Positions 17,982-25,838 of a DNA stretch of 64,000 nucleotides are shown piece by piece. The position numbers were made by a program, and so were the translations under genes. A model generated the notes under the pieces. The model saw only the letters and a program-made list of their open reading frames with translations. It made no database searches and had not been told where the DNA came from. Every line of letters starts with the position of its first letter. Within the stretch, counting starts at the first letter, position 1. The stretch is from Clostridia bacterium (GTDB lineage Bacteria; Bacillota; Clostridia; TANB77; CAG-508), in assembly GCA_017528085.1 (NCBI GenBank), contig JAFXPH010000011.1:124001-188000 (forward strand), read 5' to 3'.

Positions 17982-18572
17982 ATGAAGAATATAAGAAAGA
18001 TTGAAAATTATGAGGATTTCAAAAACGTATATAAAGTTTTTTCTGAAAAGCCTTATGAAGAAAAATATACTGAAGAAGATTATAGGGAGATATTTAGTCA
18101 TTATAGAGATGATGGAATGCTTTATGGAGCATATCTAAATGAAGAATGTATAGGCTTAATTGCACTTACATATGGAGTAAAGAAAGAGCAACCAGTAGAT
18201 TTTGGAGAAGAAAATATTATTTATTTGTCAGATGTTGCAGTAAAAGGTGCATATAGAAAAAAGGGACTTGGAACAATGCTTATGACATATGGAGTAATGG
18301 AATCTTTAAAAGGAGGGTTCGATAGAATCTACATGAGAACATTGGAAAGAGGAAAGTCAATGAGCTATGAGATAGCTTCTAAACTTGGCTTCGAAGAAAT
18401 ACCAGGTATTTCTCAAATGGTAGAGACTGAAAATATATATGGGTTTATTCAAAATAAGAAAAATATATTCTTAAGTTTAGATTTAAGAACTTTAAGTAAA
18501 GATGATTTAAGTAAGATGATGAGTATTTCAAGAGAAGAGATTTTAAATAGTACTAAAGGAGAAGAAAGATAA
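17982..18572 (+). CDS. GNAT-family N-acetyltransferase
   Basis: This is a 196-residue acyltransferase of the GNAT fold. The acetyl-CoA pyrophosphate loop is RKKGLGTMLMTYG (about residue 90), after the strand ENIIYLSDVAV. I chose the ATG at 17982 because AGGAGAGG lies just upstream; an earlier in-frame ATG at 17925 lies inside the terminator hairpin. The stop overlaps the start of the M20 peptidase (TAATG), so the two are coupled. The substrate is unknown. Control by the attenuator at 17703-17940 suggests an inducible activity, possibly resistance or amino-acid modification. Confidence 0.85.
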   Translation: MKNIRKIENYEDFKNVYKVFSEKPYEEKYTEEDYREIFSHYRDDGMLYGAYLNEECIGLIALTYGVKKEQPVDFGEENIIYLSDVAVKGAYRKKGLGTMLMTYGVMESLKGGFDRIYMRTLERGKSMSYEIASKLGFEEIPGISQMVETENIYGFIQNKKNIFLSLDLRTLSKDDLSKMMSISREEILNSTKGEER

Positions 18573-19603
18573 TGAATGAAGTTGATATTTTAGAAAAATT
18601 AGTTTCTTTTAATACAATAAATGATAAAGATAATAAACAAATAATAGACTTTATTGAAGAATATTTAAAAGAATATAATTTTAAAACCATTTATAAAACA
18701 AAGGCATTAGTTATGATAAATGCTAAAGAAAATGAAGAAGTAGGAATAGGCTTTTTAGGTCACACTGATACAGTAGGAGGAGAAAACTGGGACTATGATA
18801 TGTTTTCTTTAACTAAAGAAGGAGATAAATTAATAGGTCTTGGCGCATGTGATATGAAAGGGGGAATAGCAAGTATTCTTTATGCAATATCTAAAATAGA
18901 TTTTTCATCTCTTACTAAAAAGATGATGTGCATATTTACTTATGATGAGGAAATTGGATTTAGTGGCATAAAAGAAATAGTAAGTCAAAATATTAATATG
19001 CCAAAAAGAGTTATCATAGGAGAGCCCACAAATAATGAAGCAAGCATTGGAAGTAAAGGTCTTCTAGAATTTGAAGTTACATTTAAAGGAAAAAAAGTTC
19101 ACTCATCTGTACCTTTTAAAGGTAAAAGTGCAATTATGGATGCAGTAGGATTTATAAATAAGCTTAATAGCTTTTATGAAGAAAAAATAAAACCTATTAG
19201 AAATGAAGATTTTGATGTACCATTTACAACATTTAATGTAGGGCTAATAGAAGGTGGAGAAGGAATAAATTCAGTTGCAGAAAATGCTAAAATCTTTTTT
19301 GATTTTAGAACTATTGATAAAAATGAAGATGATATAGTAGAGTTTGTTAAGAATTTAGCTAAAAAGTATAATGCATCATTAAAAGAAGTATCTAATATTA
19401 AAGCATTTAAGTGCAATGTAGATTTATTTGATAGCATAAATATAAGTCCATTTATAACAGAAGCTTCTTTTATTGAAGGTGAAAGAATTATACTAGGACC
19501 AGGACCAATAAATGCACACGAAAAAAATGAGTATATTACGACTGATTCATTTAAGAAAACTATAGATCAGTACATAGACATTATTAAAAAAACATGTAAA
19601 TAA
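18572..19603 (+). CDS. M20-family metallopeptidase / deacylase
   Basis: This is a 343-residue M20 zinc enzyme (ArgE/DapE/CPG2-like). The metal ligands and catalytic residues are in GFLGHTDTV (about residue 62), GACDMKGGIA (about 94) and TYDEEIGF (about 125), with a C-terminal His in GPINAHEKNEY. A dimerisation insert lies between 170 and 280. Translationally coupled to the GNAT gene, so it could remove what the partner adds, or both could act on one N-acetylated substrate. The specific substrate is not readable from the sequence. Confidence 0.88.
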   Translation: MNEVDILEKLVSFNTINDKDNKQIIDFIEEYLKEYNFKTIYKTKALVMINAKENEEVGIGFLGHTDTVGGENWDYDMFSLTKEGDKLIGLGACDMKGGIASILYAISKIDFSSLTKKMMCIFTYDEEIGFSGIKEIVSQNINMPKRVIIGEPTNNEASIGSKGLLEFEVTFKGKKVHSSVPFKGKSAIMDAVGFINKLNSFYEEKIKPIRNEDFDVPFTTFNVGLIEGGEGINSVAENAKIFFDFRTIDKNEDDIVEFVKNLAKKYNASLKEVSNIKAFKCNVDLFDSINISPFITEASFIEGERIILGPGPINAHEKNEYITTDSFKKTIDQYIDIIKKTCK

Positions 19604-19683
19604 AGTCTCAATACATGATATAATAGTTTTGTAAAAATATAATCCACATTTTATTTATAAAAAGTGGAATTTAAAGAGGTTAA

Positions 19684-20409
19684 ATGGAAAGATTAGATAA
19701 AGTTATTTCAAATTATACAGAGTATTCTAGGTCAGATGTGAAGAAACTGTTAAGAGATAAATGTGTGACTGTAAATGGCACAATAGTCCGAGAGTATGAC
19801 TATAAAGTAGATAAAGAAAAAGATGAAATATTATTAAATGGTGAAAAGCTAAATATTATCGATAACATCTACATAGCACTTAATAAACCAGAAGGATACA
19901 TATCTGCTACAGAAGACAGAGAATCTTTAACAGTACTAGATTTAATTGAAGAAAATGTGATTAGGTCTAAAATATTTCCAGTAGGAAGACTAGATAAAGA
20001 TACTACAGGACTTATTATTTTAACCAGTGATGGAGTATTTTCTCATGAAATTGTTTCACCTAAAAAACATGTAGATAAAGTTTATGATGCAACTATAGAT
20101 AAGCCTGTAACTGATGAGATGATAAAAGGCTTTGAAGATGGAGTAGTTTTAAGAAAAGACGGATGCATGGTAAAAGAAGAAAAATGCATGCCAGCAAAGC
20201 TTGAGATAATAGAGAATAATGTGGGAAGAGTAACTTTAAGAGAGGGCAAGTATCATCAAGTAAAAAGAATGTTTGAAGCATTTGGAGCTAAAGTTGTTAA
20301 ATTAAATAGAATTCAAATTGGAAATTATAAATTACCGAAAGATCTAAAACTTGGAGAATATAGATTTTTAAATGAAGATGATTTATTAAAAATAAAAGGA
20401 GAAAAATAA
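19684..20409 (+). CDS. Pseudouridine synthase, RsuA/RluB family
   Basis: This 241-residue enzyme isomerises uridine in rRNA. The N-terminal S4 domain (about 1-60, RLDKVISNYTEYSRSDVKK) is followed by the catalytic core with the signature GRLDKDTTGLIILTSDG (catalytic Asp about residue 103). The motif form and length fit RsuA (16S) more than RluB. The stop overlaps the next start (TAATG). Confidence 0.92.
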   Translation: MERLDKVISNYTEYSRSDVKKLLRDKCVTVNGTIVREYDYKVDKEKDEILLNGEKLNIIDNIYIALNKPEGYISATEDRESLTVLDLIEENVIRSKIFPVGRLDKDTTGLIILTSDGVFSHEIVSPKKHVDKVYDATIDKPVTDEMIKGFEDGVVLRKDGCMVKEEKCMPAKLEIIENNVGRVTLREGKYHQVKRMFEAFGAKVVKLNRIQIGNYKLPKDLKLGEYRFLNEDDLLKIKGEK

Positions 20410-20849
20410 TGAGACAACCTTATCAAACTTTAGTTTTTCCATACAAAAGAGATGGAAATGAATTTAAGTATGCCATATTTTTAAGAAAGGATTTTAATAT
20501 ATGGCAAGCAATTAGCGGTGGAGGAGAAGAAGGAGAAACAATCTTAGAAACTGCTAAAAGAGAGTGCTTTGAAGAGGCTCAAATAGATCCTAATTCTGAA
20601 TACATGGAACTAGATTCTATGTGTACAATTCCTGTCGTAAAAGTAAGAAAAGGATTCTTTTGGGGAGACGATGTATTTGTAGTTAAAGAACATAGCTTTG
20701 GAGTTAATGTAGAAGGACAAGAATTGGTGCTTGGAGACGAGCATAGTGAAATAAAATGGGCAAGCTATGAAGAAGCTGAAAAACTCCTAAAATTTGATAG
20801 TAATAAAAATGCTCTTTGGGAACTAAATGAAAGGCTAAAAAGATTATAG
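20409..20849 (+). CDS. Nudix hydrolase
   Basis: This 146-residue Nudix enzyme cleaves nucleoside diphosphate-X compounds. The Nudix box begins at GGGEEGETILETAKRE and continues CFEEAQI, matching GX5EX7REUXEEXGU apart from the last glycine (Ala). It is coupled to the pseudouridine synthase by TAATG overlap. The closest functional type (dATP pyrophosphohydrolase-like) is only a guess. Confidence 0.85.
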   Translation: MRQPYQTLVFPYKRDGNEFKYAIFLRKDFNIWQAISGGGEEGETILETAKRECFEEAQIDPNSEYMELDSMCTIPVVKVRKGFFWGDDVFVVKEHSFGVNVEGQELVLGDEHSEIKWASYEEAEKLLKFDSNKNALWELNERLKRL

Positions 20850-20860
20850 AAAAAACCATA

Positions 20861-20889
20861 AAAAAGACGCTTAAAAAACGTCTTTTTTT
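20861..20889 (+). terminator. Terminator after the Nudix gene
   Basis: AAAAAGACG / CGTCTTTTT stem followed by T7. Confidence 0.85.
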
Positions 20890-20926
20890 GTTACTTAAAT
20901 AATTTACATAAAAAGTTAAAAATATA

Positions 20927-20954
20927 TTGCATTCTGGTACAATCGTGCTATAAT
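20927..20954 (+). promoter_or_regulatory. hppA: Promoter of the hppA cassette
   Basis: TTGCAT, 16 bp, then TG-extended TATAAT at 20949-20954. The transcript would carry a leader of about 135 nt. A consensus AAAGGAGG at 20972-20979 there serves a four-codon frame (MVSV at 20991), and a 43-codon frame beginning at 20980 ends inside the hppA start region. Confidence 0.65.
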
Positions 20955-21097
20955 ATAGCTAATTTCATTAGAAAGGAGGATGCTTACAATATGGTATCCG
21001 TGTAACTGTCAGAATAATCTAATTAGGAGGTGGAAGGAAGAAAGAAAAGATCGACGCGTGAATCCTAGATTCAAAAAGAAAGAAGAGGAATTTTTTT

Positions 21098-23242
21098 ATG
21101 TTAGGAGTTGAATTTGTCTTACTAGTTTCAATGCTAGGCGTTGCCTATGCAGGCTACAACTTCAGTTCTGTAAAAAAGCTCCAAGAAGGAACTGATGACA
21201 TGAAAGAAATTGCACAGTCAATAAGAGAAGGTGCGAATTCTTTCCTACAAGAAGAGTATAAAGTACTCTTAAAGACGATTTTGGTCATCACAGCAGTTCT
21301 CGCAATTTTCATTCAGTATACCAGTGCTATTACGTTCGTGCTTGGAATATTCATGAGCGGACTTGCAGGGTTTATTGGAATGAAAATGTCTACCTATGCT
21401 AATGTTCGAGTTACCAATACTGCACGGCTAACAAAGAATATAGGAAAAACCTTAAAGGTAGCACTACAAGGTGGCTCAGTAATGGGCTTATGTGTTAGTG
21501 CATTTTCACTTATAGGTTTAGCTATAATCTACATAGTGTTTTATTGGCAGCTTCAAAGTGTAGGATCGTATACAAACTGGTGTAGTATTACTTTCGAACC
21601 TTTCTCAATGACACTGTCATCATATGCATTAGGCTGCTCAGTAGTCGCAATGTTCAATCGTGTTGGTGGTGGCATTTACACTAAGGCAGCAGACATGGGG
21701 TCTGACTTAGTTGGAAAGGCAGAAATGAATATACCAGAAGATTCACCATTAAATCCTGGAGTTATTGCAGATGCAGTAGGGGATAATGTTGGTGACACCG
21801 CTGGCCTCGGTTCTGATATGAAGGAAAGTTATGTGGGTGCGATAGTTAGTGCTATAGTCCTCATAATTCACCTTTATACTAGAAGCCAGGTAGTGGGTAC
21901 TCCAATAGATGATGGCTTATTTGCTAAGCTTAACATGTATCCTATACTTTTCTGTACAGTTGGCTTATTATCCTGTATTGTTGGATTGATGTACATCTTC
22001 TTAAAGAAAGATGGTTCCGATCCGCATAAGGAACTTAATAAGGCAACATGGATTTCTGCAGGATTAACAGCCGTCCTTAACTTAATATTAACAGTATTAA
22101 TGTTTAAGGGCGAGAGTTTTGTCGGTTTACCTTTCAGAATTGGTTCAATATCTCCATATCTGTCAGCAGTATTTGGGATTATAAGCGGTATTGCAATTGG
22201 GATGATTGCTGAGTATTATACGAGCTATGATTATAAGCCTACCAAAGGCATTGCAGAAGCTTCAAAAGAGGGTTCAGCTATAACCATAACAAGAGGCTTA
22301 GCCGTCGGAATGGAATCAACGCTTTTGTCTGTTTTCATTCTTGGCTTAGCACTTATGCTTGCGTATTTTATTTCAGGAATTTTCGGAATTGCTATGGCAG
22401 CGGTTGGTATGCTTTCCTTTGTTTCGGTTACGGTATCGGTAGATACTTATGGGCCGATTAGCGATAACGCTGGAGGAATAGCAGAGATGAGTGGACTCGG
22501 TGAGGACGTTAGAGAAATCACTGATAAACTTGATGCAGTAGGAAACACAACAGCGGCAATAGGCAAAGGCTTTGCCATTGGCTCAGCTTCATTTGCTGCA
22601 GTGTCGCTAATGATTTCGTTCCTATATGCTTTCTCGCCAATTGATTTAGACGTATCTCTAGATCTACTTAATCCTATTGTACTGTCCGGTACCCTTATTG
22701 GTGCAGCAATACCGTTCTTTTTCTCAGGACTTTTAATTCGAGCTGTGTCATCATCTGCAGGTCAGATGGTTGATGAGATTCGAAGGCAGTTTAGAGAAAT
22801 TGTCGGCTTAGCAGAAGGTAAAACAAAGCCTGATTATAAGAGATGCATCGTTATTGCAACGAAAGGCGCTCTTAAGGCTATGAAGTCACCTGCGCTAATA
22901 TCAATTGTTGTTCCTGTGGTTAGTGGATTCATTATGGGACCTGACTTCGTTGCAGGAATTCTCATGGGCTCAACAATCTCTGCTATCATGCTTGCAATAT
23001 TCTGTGGCAATAGTGGCGGTGCTTGGGACAATGCGAAGAAACTCATAGAATCTATGGGACTTAAGGGGACCCCGCAACACGCAGCAGCTGTTGTTGGAGA
23101 CACGGTAGGAGATCCACTTAAAGATACAGTGGGACCTTCGCTAGACATTCTGATAAAGATTATGAGCACAGTTTCGCTCATAATGGTGTGTATCTATTCG
23201 GACTTTAATCTTATCAAATGGCTTTTAAGTTTATTCGGTTAA
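21098..23242 (+). CDS. hppA: Membrane-bound ion-translocating pyrophosphatase
   Basis: This 714-residue M-PPase has about 16 TM helices and couples pyrophosphate hydrolysis to H+ or Na+ export. Active-site motifs are DMGSDLVGKAE (about 205), DAVGDNVGDTAG (about 226-237) and the C-terminal GDTVGDPLKDTVGPS. The GNTTAAIGKG segment (Ala instead of Lys) is the K+-dependent signature, a group that includes the Na+ pumps. The gene is visibly GC-richer than its neighbours, with codons such as CTC, GTC, CGA and CGG, and it has its own promoter and terminator, so it looks transferred. RBS AGAAGAGGAA. Confidence 0.95.
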   Translation: MLGVEFVLLVSMLGVAYAGYNFSSVKKLQEGTDDMKEIAQSIREGANSFLQEEYKVLLKTILVITAVLAIFIQYTSAITFVLGIFMSGLAGFIGMKMSTYANVRVTNTARLTKNIGKTLKVALQGGSVMGLCVSAFSLIGLAIIYIVFYWQLQSVGSYTNWCSITFEPFSMTLSSYALGCSVVAMFNRVGGGIYTKAADMGSDLVGKAEMNIPEDSPLNPGVIADAVGDNVGDTAGLGSDMKESYVGAIVSAIVLIIHLYTRSQVVGTPIDDGLFAKLNMYPILFCTVGLLSCIVGLMYIFLKKDGSDPHKELNKATWISAGLTAVLNLILTVLMFKGESFVGLPFRIGSISPYLSAVFGIISGIAIGMIAEYYTSYDYKPTKGIAEASKEGSAITITRGLAVGMESTLLSVFILGLALMLAYFISGIFGIAMAAVGMLSFVSVTVSVDTYGPISDNAGGIAEMSGLGEDVREITDKLDAVGNTTAAIGKGFAIGSASFAAVSLMISFLYAFSPIDLDVSLDLLNPIVLSGTLIGAAIPFFFSGLLIRAVSSSAGQMVDEIRRQFREIVGLAEGKTKPDYKRCIVIATKGALKAMKSPALISIVVPVVSGFIMGPDFVAGILMGSTISAIMLAIFCGNSGGAWDNAKKLIESMGLKGTPQHAAAVVGDTVGDPLKDTVGPSLDILIKIMSTVSLIMVCIYSDFNLIKWLLSLFG

Positions 23243-23290
23243 TTGGCGTTTGACAGGGTGGTAAGTGGATAGCTTACACATCGTTGGCTT

Positions 23291-23319
23291 GGGGGTGGCT
23301 TTGGAGCCACTCCTTTTTT
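23291..23319 (+). terminator. hppA terminator
   Basis: GGGGTGGCT / AGCCACTCC stem followed by T7. Confidence 0.85.
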
Positions 23320-23392
23320 ATTTAAAAAAATTGATTTTTTTCATAGTATGATATATGTTTAGATTATAGAAAATAAGTTGGAGGATAAATTT

Positions 23393-24572
23393 ATGGAATA
23401 TCGCTTTGACAAATATGGAAATAAAGTTTCAAATCTTGGATTTGGATGTATGAGATTTGCTCAATCAGGTGGAAAAATTGATATGGGCGCTACTGAAAAG
23501 CAAATCATGAAAGCATATAATGAAGGAGTTAATTACTTTGATACAGCATATGTTTATTCTGGTAGTGAAGAAGCATTAGGAAAAATTGTAGAAAAAAATC
23601 GGAATAAGAGACAAAATTAAAATTGCAACAAAACTTCCGCATTATCTTATAAAAAAGAGGGAAGATTTAGATAAATTCTTTAATGAACATTTAACAAGAC
23701 TAAGAACAGATCATATTGATTATTATTTAATGCATATGTTAAATGATATTAAAGCATGGGAAAAATTAAAAGATCTTGGAATAGAAGAGTGGATTAAAGA
23801 GAAAAAAGAAAATGGTAAAATTATTCAAATTGGATTTTCTTATCACGGAAATACAGAAATGTTCTGCAAGATATTAGATGACTATAATTGGGATTTCTGC
23901 CAAATTCAGTATAATTACTACGATGAACATTCTCAAGCGGGAAGAAAAGGTCTTCATTATGCAAAAGAAAAAGGAATACCAGTTGTTATAATGGAGCCAC
24001 TTCGTGGTGGAAGATTAGTAAAGAAACTTCCTAAAGAAGTAAATAAAATGTTTGAGGATTATAAAATAAAAAGAACTCCAGCAGAATGGGCATTCAGATG
24101 GCTATGGAATCAAGAGGGAATTATGTGCGTACTATCTGGAATGAATTCTATGGAGATGGTTGAAGAGAATATAAAAACGGCTAGTACAAGTAAAATCGGT
24201 GACTTTACTAAAGAAGAACAAAACTTTCTAAAAGAAATAGTAAAGAAAATTAATGAAAAACAAAAAGTTGGCTGTACAGGTTGTAGATACTGTATGCCTT
24301 GTCCACATAATGTAGATATCCCGGGAACATTTGCAGCATATAATGCAAAATATGCAGAGGGATTTATATCAGCTGAAAGAGAATATATAATGTGTACAGC
24401 ATTAAGAAGAGACTCATCAGCTGCATCTAATTGTGTTAAGTGTGGTAAATGTGAGATGCACTGTCCTCAAAAAATAGAAATAAGAAAACAATTAGAAAGA
24501 GCAAAAAAGGAATTAGAAACACCTGTGTATAAGATTGCTCGAGGAATAATTAAACTTATGAAAATGTATTAG
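23393..24572 (+). pseudogene. Aldo/keto reductase with C-terminal iron-sulfur domain, frameshifted
   Basis: The 5' part (23393-23620) encodes the N-terminus of an aldo/keto reductase (VSNLGFGCMRF, then YFDTAYVYSGSEEALG with the catalytic Asp and Tyr). The frame breaks in an A7 run at 23592-23598. Removing one A restores VEKIGIRDKIKIATKLPHY and joins it to the rest, in which MHMLND, FSYHG, EPLRGG and the C-terminal cysteines (CTGCRYCMPCP and CVKCGKCEMHCP) are intact. The full product would be about 392 residues, an NAD(P)H-dependent oxidoreductase with two ferredoxin-like cluster sites. It could be a true pseudogene, a slippage-controlled gene or an assembly error in a homopolymer. Start at the ATG 23393 after TTGGAGG. 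Confidence 0.85.
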
Positions 24573-24603
24573 AAAAGATAGCTAAAAAAGCTATCTTTTT
24601 TAT
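24573..24603 (+). terminator. Terminator after the aldo/keto reductase
   Basis: AAAAGATAGC / GCTATCTTTT stem with T run. Confidence 0.85.
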
Positions 24604-24631
24604 TTACCAAATCCTACAAACCTTACAAACC

Positions 24632-24660
24632 TTGAAAAACAACACTTTTTGCGGTATAAT
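24632..24660 (+). promoter_or_regulatory. Promoter of small cassette gene 1
   Basis: TTGAAA (24632-24637), 17 bp, TATAAT (24655-24660). Confidence 0.75.
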
Positions 24661-24690
24661 AATTATAGCGTTATTCCTTTAGTAATAGGT

Positions 24691-24732
24691 ATGAGATTAG
24701 TATCATACCGCGTCCCTAAGGAGGAACAATGA
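24691..24732 (+). CDS. Upstream peptide overlapping cassette gene 1
   Basis: A 13-codon frame (MRLVSYRVPKEEQ) ends in a TGA that overlaps the ATG of the next gene as ATGA, giving possible translational coupling. Its own ribosome site (ATAGGT) is weak, so it may be fortuitous. Confidence 0.35.
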   Translation: MRLVSYRVPKEEQ

Positions 24733-24914
24733 CGGCTTTCAAGAAGTACCAGCTCATTTTTGCAATTGTTTGCATCGCTGCAGCTATTTGCAACTTCTGG
24801 GTTGGCTATTCGGACGGGGAGATGTCTCTTATTGAGGAACTTTTGTATACCGGTTTCGGATACATCCTGTTCATCTTCGGTGTCTTCGTTGCAGCCGACG
24901 CACTGGGCGATTAA
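24729..24914 (+). CDS. Two-TM micropeptide in a GC-rich cassette
   Basis: This 61-residue membrane peptide has two hydrophobic helices (about 8-25 and 39-57) joined by an acidic loop YSDGEMSLIEE. It begins 6 nt after TAAGGAGG. Base composition is far higher in G+C than in the flanking genes (codons GCC, CTG, GGC, CGG), and it has its own strong promoter and terminator. No family is recognised; size and topology resemble small membrane regulators or toxin-like peptides. The neighbour at 25164 has the same layout. Confidence 0.7.
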   Translation: MTAFKKYQLIFAIVCIAAAICNFWVGYSDGEMSLIEELLYTGFGYILFIFGVFVAADALGD

Positions 24915-24920
24915 CGCAAA

Positions 24921-24956
24921 AAAGGAGCTCGGGCTTGTCCCGACTCCTTATTTTTT
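24921..24956 (+). terminator. Terminator of cassette gene 1
   Basis: AAGGAGCTCGGG / CCCGACTCCTT stem with T6. Confidence 0.9.
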
Positions 24957-25061
24957 AATTTGGAATTTTAAATTGAGCTCTTAAAAATATGTAATATTAA
25001 AAAACATAATGTATATTAGAGTCATTAAAGAAAATAAAAAAACAGCTAAACCGCATCAAAC

Positions 25062-25091
25062 TTGAAAAAATGGCATATTGTATGGTATAAT
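25062..25091 (+). promoter_or_regulatory. Promoter of small cassette gene 2
   Basis: TTGAAA, 18 bp, TG-extended TATAAT (25086-25091). An 8-bp hairpin ACAAATGT / ACATTTGT at about 25117-25142 lies in the leader. Confidence 0.7.
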
Positions 25092-25163
25092 ATTATAAAT
25101 AGCGATAGGCGCTATACAAATGTGAATATTTTACATTTGTGAAACTCTATGATTGGAGGAAGC

Positions 25164-25352
25164 ATGAAGCTCGACATGAACAAGAGGAAGAACATTGCGT
25201 TTCTGATGCTTAGTATCCTGTATGGTGCTATTCTTCTTTACATCGGAACGTTTGTTGTTCCTGGAAGTGAGGACTCGATTGTGTACATCTGCAGTGCTAT
25301 TGCTCTGCTTTTGTTCGGAGTCTGGTTCCTCTTCGACAGCATTCTGTTGTAG
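25164..25352 (+). CDS. Second two-TM micropeptide in a GC-rich cassette
   Basis: This 62-residue peptide has two TM helices (about 9-28 and 37-57) with a short acidic loop PGSEDS. I place the start at 25164 after TTGGAGGAAGC; the in-frame ATG at 25149 precedes that site. Composition is again GC-rich (CTC GAC ATG AAC). It shares length, topology and loop charge with the gene at 24729, so the two may be diverged relatives. No known family. Confidence 0.7.
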   Translation: MKLDMNKRKNIAFLMLSILYGAILLYIGTFVVPGSEDSIVYICSAIALLLFGVWFLFDSILL

Positions 25353-25364
25353 TTAGTGCGGAAG

Positions 25365-25395
25365 TGAGCAGACCATAAAAAGTCTGCTCATTTCA
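25365..25395 (+). terminator. Terminator of cassette gene 2
   Basis: Perfect TGAGCAGAC / GTCTGCTCA stem with an imperfect T tail. Confidence 0.75.
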
Positions 25396-25426
25396 TTTAT
25401 GGATAAATACAGATGCGCACAGTTAC

Positions 25427-25456
25427 TTGACATAATATTCCAAGCGATGTTATAAT
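25427..25456 (+). promoter_or_regulatory. argH promoter
   Basis: Consensus TTGACA at 25427-25432 and TATAAT at 25451-25456, 18 bp apart. Confidence 0.75.
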
Positions 25457-25479
25457 ATTATTAGTTTAATATTTAAAAC

Positions 25480-25818
25480 GTTGATTGAGAGAGTAAGATT
25501 GTAATCAAGCTTTAGCGAGTCAGAGATTGGTGAAAGTCTGATAGTAAGAGACAATTTGAAAAGAACTCATGAGTGATTATCGGAATAAAATAGTATGATA
25601 ATACGTATCGTCCGCGTTAAGGATAAGATGAGTGATTTATATTAATAAAAAGATATAAATAATTAGAGTGGTATCGTGCATAAAGCATCTCTTGAGAAAG
25701 AGATGCTTTTTTGATTCTTATTATTTAATTGTTTAAACTTTTTTTAAATATAAGTAATTAGAGTGGCACCACGCTTACATAAAGGCGTCTCTTATTTTTA
25801 AGAGATGTCTTTTTTTTA
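25480..25818 (+). promoter_or_regulatory. T-box leader of argH with two antiterminator/terminator modules
   Basis: Stem I is recognisable from GAGAGAGTAA (about 25487), GCGAGTCAGAGATTGGTG and AAGTCTGATAG, then GAAA before the specifier. The specifier reads AGA (Arg) at 25562-25564, followed by ACTCATGAGT, in the usual position relative to that conserved segment. Module 1: AGAGTGGTATCGTGC (25665-25679), then terminator AAGCATCTCTT / AAGAGATGCTTTTTT (25683-25712). Module 2: GAGTGGCACCACGC (25761-25774), then terminator GGCGTCTCTT / AAGAGATGTC with T8 (25784-25818). No second Stem I fits in the 50 bp between the two modules. An uncharged tRNA-Arg should promote read-through. Confidence 0.9.
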
Positions 25819-25838
25819 TGAAAGGGGGAATTATAAAA

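Noticed and set aside
24760-24984. Alternative plus-strand frame over the first micropeptide gene
   Set aside because: No ribosome site, and it runs through the terminator.
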